Origin: SFWF01 sp045539925
GTDB lineage: Bacteria; Bacillota; Clostridia; Oscillospirales; Acutalibacteraceae
Direction of reading: 5' to 3'
DNA length: 53,201 bases
NCBI GenBank assembly: GCA_045539925.1
Contig: JAZQGH010000124.1
Coordinates: 1 to 53,201 of the forward strand
The position numbers were made by a program, and so were the translations under genes. The notes beneath the pieces are model-generated. The model was not told where the DNA came from, made no database searches, and was given only the letters and a program-made list of their open reading frames with translations. How positions within the stretch are numbered: the stretch's first letter is position 1; each line of letters opens with the position of its first letter. This document shows positions 49,164 through 53,201 of the stretch, one piece after another.

Positions 49164-49336
49164 AAATCCGTTTCCAAAAGGCAAACGAATGAAATGCCTT
49201 TCGGGATGAAATCACTGAAGTGATGAAATCCGCTGCGGCGGATGAAACGGATTTGATTTCATTTTATGCGTAGCAAAAGATTTCATTATAAAACCTTAGT
49301 TTTATGATTTCATTGTGCCGTAGGCACGATTTCATC
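49164..49336 (+). repeat. GATGAAATC-linker palindrome array A (grpE / four-helix gene)
   Basis: The array opens AAATCCGTTTC and has four linkers ATGAAAT(C) in its first half and four reversed linkers GATTTCAT in the second. The palindromes between differ: CCTTTCGGG, CACTGAAGTG, CCGCTGCGGCGG, then TATGCGTAGCA, ATAAAACCTTAGTTTTAT and GTGCCGTAGGCAC. AAATCCGTTTC and GAAACGGATTT form an 11-bp inverted repeat around the first half. It ends 5 bases before the AGGAGG site of the next gene. Confidence 0.9.
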
Positions 49337-49350
49337 AGAGGAGGTAGACG

Positions 49351-49695
49351 GTGAAAGAGAATCTTTTGGTTGATATGTCGCTTGATTTTGCAGTGGATGC
49401 TGTAAAAATTTGCGACAGCATAAAAGGGCACGGAAGCATCCGAGATCAAATGATGCGCTCTGCCACAAGTGTTGGGGCAAATATACGCGAAGCAAACTAT
49501 GCCCGTTCCAAAACAGATTTTGCGGCAAAGCTGCAGATTGCTCTAAAAGAATGTTTCGAAACAGAATTTTGGATAGATCTTTTTTATAGAACAAATCTTG
49601 TTGAAAAGGAAAGTCTTAAAAAATTTAAACATGATTGTGGAGCAATAAGGCGAATGCTTATTAAGTCTATAAATACTGTTGAGGGAAACAATTAA
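49351..49695 (+). CDS. Four-helix-bundle protein of the 23S rRNA intervening-sequence (IVP/Avd-like) family
   Basis: This 114-residue helical protein contains the family stretch MMRSATSVGANIREANYARSKTDFAAKLQIALKECFETEFWIDL in its middle (about 34-77; known forms read QLLRSATSIGANIAEA...). The start is GTG at 49351 with GAGGAGG 7 bases upstream. Relatives are encoded in inserts of 23S rRNA genes and in scattered places; the Avd protein of diversity-generating retroelements has the same fold. The biological role of most is unknown. The gene interrupts the usual grpE-dnaK pair, follows array A, and its last codons (AAC AAT TAA) run into array B. Expression by the heat-shock operon is expected from position. 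Confidence 0.88.
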   Translation: MKENLLVDMSLDFAVDAVKICDSIKGHGSIRDQMMRSATSVGANIREANYARSKTDFAAKLQIALKECFETEFWIDLFYRTNLVEKESLKKFKHDCGAIRRMLIKSINTVEGNN

Positions 49696-49792
49696 ATCCG
49701 TTTCCAAAAGGCAAACGAATGAAATCTCTTACGGGATGAAATCACTGCGTGATGAAATCCGCTTCGGCGGATGAAACGGATTTGATTTCATT
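49694..49792 (+). repeat. GATGAAATC-linker palindrome array B (four-helix gene / dnaK)
   Basis: The shorter version has the same AAATCCGTTTC...GAAACGGATTT first half as array A (palindromes CTCTTACGGG, CACTGCGTG, CCGCTTCGGCGG), but only one reversed linker, GATTTCAT. It overlaps the stop codon of the four-helix gene. Confidence 0.9.
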
Positions 49793-49830
49793 AAATAAAT
49801 AATTCATTTTTATAAAAGGAGAAATTTAAA

Positions 49831-51666
49831 ATGGGAAAAATTATTGGAATCGACTTAGGAACAACTAACTCCTGCGTTGCTGTTATGGAAGGCGGCGAGG
49901 CAGTAGTTATCGCAAATGCAGAGGGCTCAAGAACTACCCCTTCGGTAGTTTCCTTCTCAAAAACAGGTGAGCGTCTTGTAGGACAGACCGCAAAGCGTCT
50001 TGCAATCACCAGCCCCGACCGTACCGTCATTTCCATCAAGCGCGAAATGGGTACTGCTTACACCGTAAATGTTGACGGAAAAGCCTATACTCCTCAGGAA
50101 ATTTCTGCAATCATTCTTCAGAAATTAAAGGCAGACGCAGAGGCATACCTCGGTCAGCCCGTAACCGAGGCTGTAATTACCGTTCCTGCATACTTCACCG
50201 ACGCTCAGCGTCAGGCAACCAAGGACGCAGGTAAAATTGCAGGTCTTGAGGTTAAGAGAATTATCAACGAGCCTACCGCAGCTGCTCTTGCATACTCTAT
50301 CGACAAGGAAGACGACCAGAAGGTTATGGTATACGACCTTGGCGGCGGCACCTTCGACGTTTCCATCATCGAGATGGGTGACGGCGTTCAGGAGGTTCTT
50401 GCAACCGCAGGTAACAACCGTCTCGGCGGTGACGACTTCGACCAGCGTATTATGGACTGGATCGTTGCCGACTTCAAGGCACAGAACGGTATCGACCTTA
50501 CCTCTGATAAAATGGCTATGCAGCGTATCAAAGAGGCTGCAGAAAAGGCTAAGATAGACCTTTCGGGTCTCACCGCTACCGACATCAATCTCCCCTTCAT
50601 TTCGGCTGATGCCAACGGCCCCATCCACTACGAGGCAACCCTTACCCGCGCTAAGTTTAACGAGCTTACCGACGACCTTGTAGAGGCTACTATGGATCCC
50701 GTTCGCAGAGCCCTTGCAGACTCGGGTCTTGATAAGAGCGAGATAAACAAGGTGCTTATGGTAGGCGGTTCTTCAAGAATTCCTGCCGTTCAGGAAGCTG
50801 TTAAGAACTTTATCGGCAAAGAGCCCTCTAAGGGTCTTAACCCAGACGAGTGCGTTGCTCTGGGGGCCGCAATTCAGGGCGGTGTTCTCGGCGGAGACGT
50901 TAAGGGTCTCCTCCTCCTCGACGTAACACCCCTTTCTCTCGGAATCGAGACCATGGGCGGAGTTTCCACCAAGGTTATTGACAGAAATACCACCATCCCC
51001 GCAAAGAAGAGTCAGATATTCTCTACCGCTGCCGACAATCAGACCTCGGTTGAGGTGCACGTTCTTCAGGGTGAGCGCGAATTTGCTAAGGACAACAAGA
51101 CCCTTGGTATCTTCAAGCTTGACGGAATCGCAGCAGCTCCCCGCGGAATCCCCCAGATTGAGGTAACCTTTGATATCGACGCTAACGGAATCGTTAACGT
51201 ATCTGCAAAGGACCTTGGCACAGGTAAGGAGCAGTCTATCACCATTACCGCATCCACCAATATGTCTAAGGACGATATTGACAAGGCTGTAAAAGAGGCT
51301 GAGGAGTATGCCGCAGAGGATAAGAAGCGCCGCGAGGCTGTAGACGTTAGAAACGCTGCAGACCAGATGGTATACACCACCGAAAAGACCATTTCCGAGT
51401 TCGGCGACAAGATTACCGAAGAGGAAAAGAAGGGTATTGAAGAGGCTAAGGAAGCTCTTAAGGAAGCCCTTAAAGGCGAGGATATAGAGGCAATTAAGGC
51501 TAAGCAGGAGGAACTGCAGAAGCAGGTATATGCCGTAAGCGAAAAGGTGTATAAGGCTGCCGCAGAGGCTCAGCAGGCTGCAGGCGGTACAAATTCGGGC
51601 AACGACGGTTCCGACCCCGAGGTCTACGACGCAGACTATACCGATGTAGATGATTCAAACAAATAA
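49831..51666 (+). CDS. dnaK: Chaperone DnaK (Hsp70)
   Basis: DnaK is an ATP-driven chaperone working with DnaJ and GrpE. It has 611 residues. Nucleotide-binding motifs are IGIDLGTTNSCVAV (5-18), VYDLGGGTFDVSIIEM (about 170-185) and VLMVGGSSRIPAVQEAV (about 309-325). It has the shorter nucleotide domain typical of Gram-positive DnaK, without the about 24-residue insert of Gram-negative forms. The substrate domain begins after LLLDVTPLSLGIETMGG (about 364-380). The tail is acidic (EVYDADYTDVDD). The ribosome site AAAGGAG precedes ATG. Confidence 0.98.
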   Translation: MGKIIGIDLGTTNSCVAVMEGGEAVVIANAEGSRTTPSVVSFSKTGERLVGQTAKRLAITSPDRTVISIKREMGTAYTVNVDGKAYTPQEISAIILQKLKADAEAYLGQPVTEAVITVPAYFTDAQRQATKDAGKIAGLEVKRIINEPTAAALAYSIDKEDDQKVMVYDLGGGTFDVSIIEMGDGVQEVLATAGNNRLGGDDFDQRIMDWIVADFKAQNGIDLTSDKMAMQRIKEAAEKAKIDLSGLTATDINLPFISADANGPIHYEATLTRAKFNELTDDLVEATMDPVRRALADSGLDKSEINKVLMVGGSSRIPAVQEAVKNFIGKEPSKGLNPDECVALGAAIQGGVLGGDVKGLLLLDVTPLSLGIETMGGVSTKVIDRNTTIPAKKSQIFSTAADNQTSVEVHVLQGEREFAKDNKTLGIFKLDGIAAAPRGIPQIEVTFDIDANGIVNVSAKDLGTGKEQSITITASTNMSKDDIDKAVKEAEEYAAEDKKRREAVDVRNAADQMVYTTEKTISEFGDKITEEEKKGIEEAKEALKEALKGEDIEAIKAKQEELQKQVYAVSEKVYKAAAEAQQAAGGTNSGNDGSDPEVYDADYTDVDDSNK

Positions 51667-51687
51667 GCCAAGGGCTTATTTGCAATT

Positions 51688-51857
51688 AAATCCGTTTCCT
51701 TTGGAAACGAATGAAATCCCTTACGGGATGAAATCACTGCGTGATGAAATCCGCTGCGGCGGATGAAACGGATTTGATTTCATTTTATGCGTAGCATAAG
51801 ATTTCATCATAAAACTTTAGTTTTATGATTTCATCGCATCGAAGATGCGATTTCATT
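51688..51857 (+). repeat. GATGAAATC-linker palindrome array C (dnaK / dnaJ)
   Basis: This full version with four plus four linkers opens AAATCCGTTTCC. The palindromes are CGTTTCCTTTGGAAACG, CCCTTACGGG, CACTGCGTG, CCGCTGCGGCGG, TATGCGTAGCATA, ATAAAACTTTAGTTTTAT and CGCATCGAAGATGCG. The same GCAATTAAATCC lead-in is found before array A. Confidence 0.92.
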
Positions 51858-51886
51858 AAACAAATCATTCCGTAAGGAGCAATGCC

Positions 51887-53044
51887 GTGGCTGATAAACG
51901 AGATTTTTATGAGGTCTTAGGTGTCCAAAAGGGTGCCTCTGACGATGAGATAAAAAAAGCATACAGAAAACAGGCCAAGCTTTACCACCCTGACCTTCAC
52001 CCCGGAGATGCCGAGGCAGAAAAGAAGTTCAAAGAGGTGGCAGAGGCTTATGAAGTGCTGTCCGATTCTGAAAAACGTGCCCGTTACGACCAGTTCGGTC
52101 ACGCAGGAGTAGACCCCAACTTCGGCGCAGGTCAAGGGGGAGGAAACCCCTTCGGCGGCGGATTTGGCGGAGGCTTCGATTTCGGAGATTTAGGCGACAT
52201 TTTCGGCTCTATGTTTGGCGGCGGATTCGGCGGAGGCGGCAGAAACCCCAACGCACCAAGACGCGGCTCTGATGTAGAGGTAAATGTTATAATCTCCTTT
52301 GAAGAGGCGGCTAAGGGCAGTAAAAAGACCATAAAGGTTACCCGAATCGAGGACTGTAAGGAGTGCTCGGGCTCGGGCGCAGAAAAGGGAACCTCTCCCG
52401 TTACCTGTACCGCCTGTCACGGCTCGGGAAGGGTTACGGTTCAGCAGCGCACCCCCTTCGGCGTGATGCAGAGTCAGCGTGCCTGCGATAAGTGTGGCGG
52501 ACTTGGTAAGACCATCGAAAAGCCCTGCAAAACCTGTCAGGGTAAGGGCAAAATAAGACATACTGTAGACCGAGAGATTGATATTCCCGCAGGTATCGAC
52601 GACGGTCAGGCATTCTCCATCCGTGGCGGCGGAAATGTGGGTGCCAACGGCGGTCCCACAGGAGACCTCATTATTGATGTCGGCGTCCGTCCTCACCCCT
52701 TCTTTGAAAGAAGCGGCTTTGATGTGTACTGCGAGATTCCCGTTACCTTTGCTCAGGCGGCTCTGGGTGCAGAGATAATCGTTCCCACCCTCGACGGAAA
52801 GGTAAAGTTCAACATACACGAGGGCACACAGCCGGGAGAGAAGTTCAAGCTCCGCGACAAGGGTATAAAGCGGCTTAACTATTCGGGCAAGGGCGACCAG
52901 TATGTAATAATAAATGTGGAGATACCAAAAGACCTTACCAAAAAGCAGAAGGAGTTACTCCGAGCCTTTGACGAGGCTACCGACGATAAAAACTATAACA
53001 AGAAAAAGTCCTTTTTCGATAAAGTAAAGGAATTGTTCGATTAA
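51887..53044 (+). CDS. dnaJ: Chaperone DnaJ (Hsp40)
   Basis: DnaJ is a type I Hsp40 that delivers substrates to DnaK and triggers its ATPase. The 385 residues show a J domain with HPD (34-36), a Gly/Phe-rich region (about 78-118), a zinc-finger domain with four CxxCxGxG motifs (CKECSGSG, CTACHGSG, CDKCGGLG, CKTCQGKG, about 148-225) and the C-terminal substrate domains. The start is GTG at 51887 with AAGGAG 8 bases upstream; an ATG 5 bases earlier is out of frame. It is the last gene of the CIRCE operon. Confidence 0.98.
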   Translation: MADKRDFYEVLGVQKGASDDEIKKAYRKQAKLYHPDLHPGDAEAEKKFKEVAEAYEVLSDSEKRARYDQFGHAGVDPNFGAGQGGGNPFGGGFGGGFDFGDLGDIFGSMFGGGFGGGGRNPNAPRRGSDVEVNVIISFEEAAKGSKKTIKVTRIEDCKECSGSGAEKGTSPVTCTACHGSGRVTVQQRTPFGVMQSQRACDKCGGLGKTIEKPCKTCQGKGKIRHTVDREIDIPAGIDDGQAFSIRGGGNVGANGGPTGDLIIDVGVRPHPFFERSGFDVYCEIPVTFAQAALGAEIIVPTLDGKVKFNIHEGTQPGEKFKLRDKGIKRLNYSGKGDQYVIINVEIPKDLTKKQKELLRAFDEATDDKNYNKKKSFFDKVKELFD

Positions 53045-53074
53045 AAAACGACCTCGCAAGTGCAGGTGTAAGAT

Positions 53075-53104
53075 AAAAGTAGACACAAAAAAGTGTCTAC
53101 TTTT
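53075..53104. terminator. Terminator of the dnaJ operon, or end of an insertion sequence
   Basis: AAAAGTAGACAC pairs with GTGTCTACTTTT around AAAAAA, followed by TCTTTATG. It works as a terminator for dnaJ. The right arm GTGTCTACTTTT also resembles the end sequence of IS3-type elements, which fits the start of a transposase-like gene 39 bases later. Confidence 0.7.
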
Positions 53105-53142
53105 TCTTTATGTGTTAAAATATAAAAAAAGGAGGAAAAGAA

Positions 53143-53201
53143 ATGCGAAAGAACAGACAATATACAGCGGAAGAAAAAATTAAATACGTGAAAAAACATT
53201 T
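53143..53201 (+). CDS. Start of a probable transposase (IS3 OrfA-like), cut by the window end
   Basis: Only 19 codons are present: MRKNRQYTAEEKIKYVKKH. A very strong ribosome site (AAAGGAGGAAAAGAA) and AT-rich leader precede it. Basic openings of the form R.Y(T/S).EEK.K.V are typical of the helix-turn-helix first frame of IS3-family transposases. A different DNA-binding protein is possible. The rest is outside the window. Confidence 0.5.
   Translation, partial: MRKNRQYTAEEKIKYVKKH

Noticed and set aside
49351..49695. Diversity-generating retroelement accessory gene (Avd)
   Set aside because: The fold family is shared, but no reverse transcriptase, template repeat or variable repeat is in the window, so only the broad four-helix-bundle family is assigned.

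Overview
The window looks like a chromosomal replication-origin region from a low-to-middle GC, Gram-positive anaerobe of the Bacillota, most likely a gut-type member of class Clostridia. The basis is the dnaA-dnaN-yaaA-recF-remB-gyrB-gyrA order, a CIRCE/HrcA-controlled hrcA-grpE-dnaK-dnaJ operon, a SpoVAE protein, an ECF-type vitamin transporter beside type III pantothenate kinase, ABC sugar importers without their own ATPase, strong GGAGG-type ribosome sites and frequent TTG/GTG starts. Species cannot be named from the sequence.

Layout. (1) 0.2-11.9 kb, minus strand: a seven-gene glycan or sugar uptake operon with one very large secreted binding protein, two separate pairs of MalF/MalG-type permeases, an NHL-propeller/Yip1 membrane protein and a DUF5696-type exported protein. 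Its promoter has a poor -35 and 21-bp-phased direct repeats, which suggests activator control. A broken lipoprotein gene lies in its leader. (2) 12.5-18.0 kb, minus strand: three Gfo/Idh/MocA dehydrogenases, two sugar-phosphate isomerase/epimerase-like TIM barrels and the truncated tail of a ThuA gene, a typical set for oxidising and rearranging unusual sugars or cyclitols delivered by such importers. (3) 18.4-27.2 kb: trkA-trkH potassium uptake, a transglutaminase-like lipoprotein, a tRNA-Arg(CCG), an XRE regulator with a small membrane protein, a papain-like hydrolase, an ECF S component and coaX. (4) 27.4-33.6 kb: htpG, rpsO, pnp, a zinc-ribbon TM2 protein and a lipoprotein. (5) 34.2-43.3 kb: dnaA, oriC, dnaN, yaaA, recF, remB, gyrB, gyrA. 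(6) 43.5-47.2 kb: a CPBP protease, tadA flanked by two perfect parS sites, a SpoVB/MATE-like flippase and a lone spoVAE. (7) 47.4-53.0 kb: the CIRCE heat-shock operon, with a four-helix-bundle (23S-IVP family) gene wedged between grpE and dnaK. The last 59 bases begin a probable transposase.

The most unusual content lies between the genes. Several families of short repeats are scattered through the window. The most striking are arrays in which different short palindromes are joined by a constant 6-9 base linker, with the linker in one orientation in the first half and reversed in the second. I see three linker classes: AGTGATATT, GATGAAATC and GAGTAA. Three copies of the GATGAAATC class sit inside the heat-shock operon, two of them bracketing the four-helix-bundle gene. 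Other families are a 106-110 bp MITE-like element with 11-13 bp terminal inverted repeats, and an element centred on GTGCCTTCGGCAC found five times, once right after dnaA.

The origin itself is well defined: degenerate DnaA boxes, a GC-rich patch, a DnaA-trio-like stretch and an AT-rich tract lie in order between dnaA and dnaN, and two parS sites lie about 9 kb to the right.
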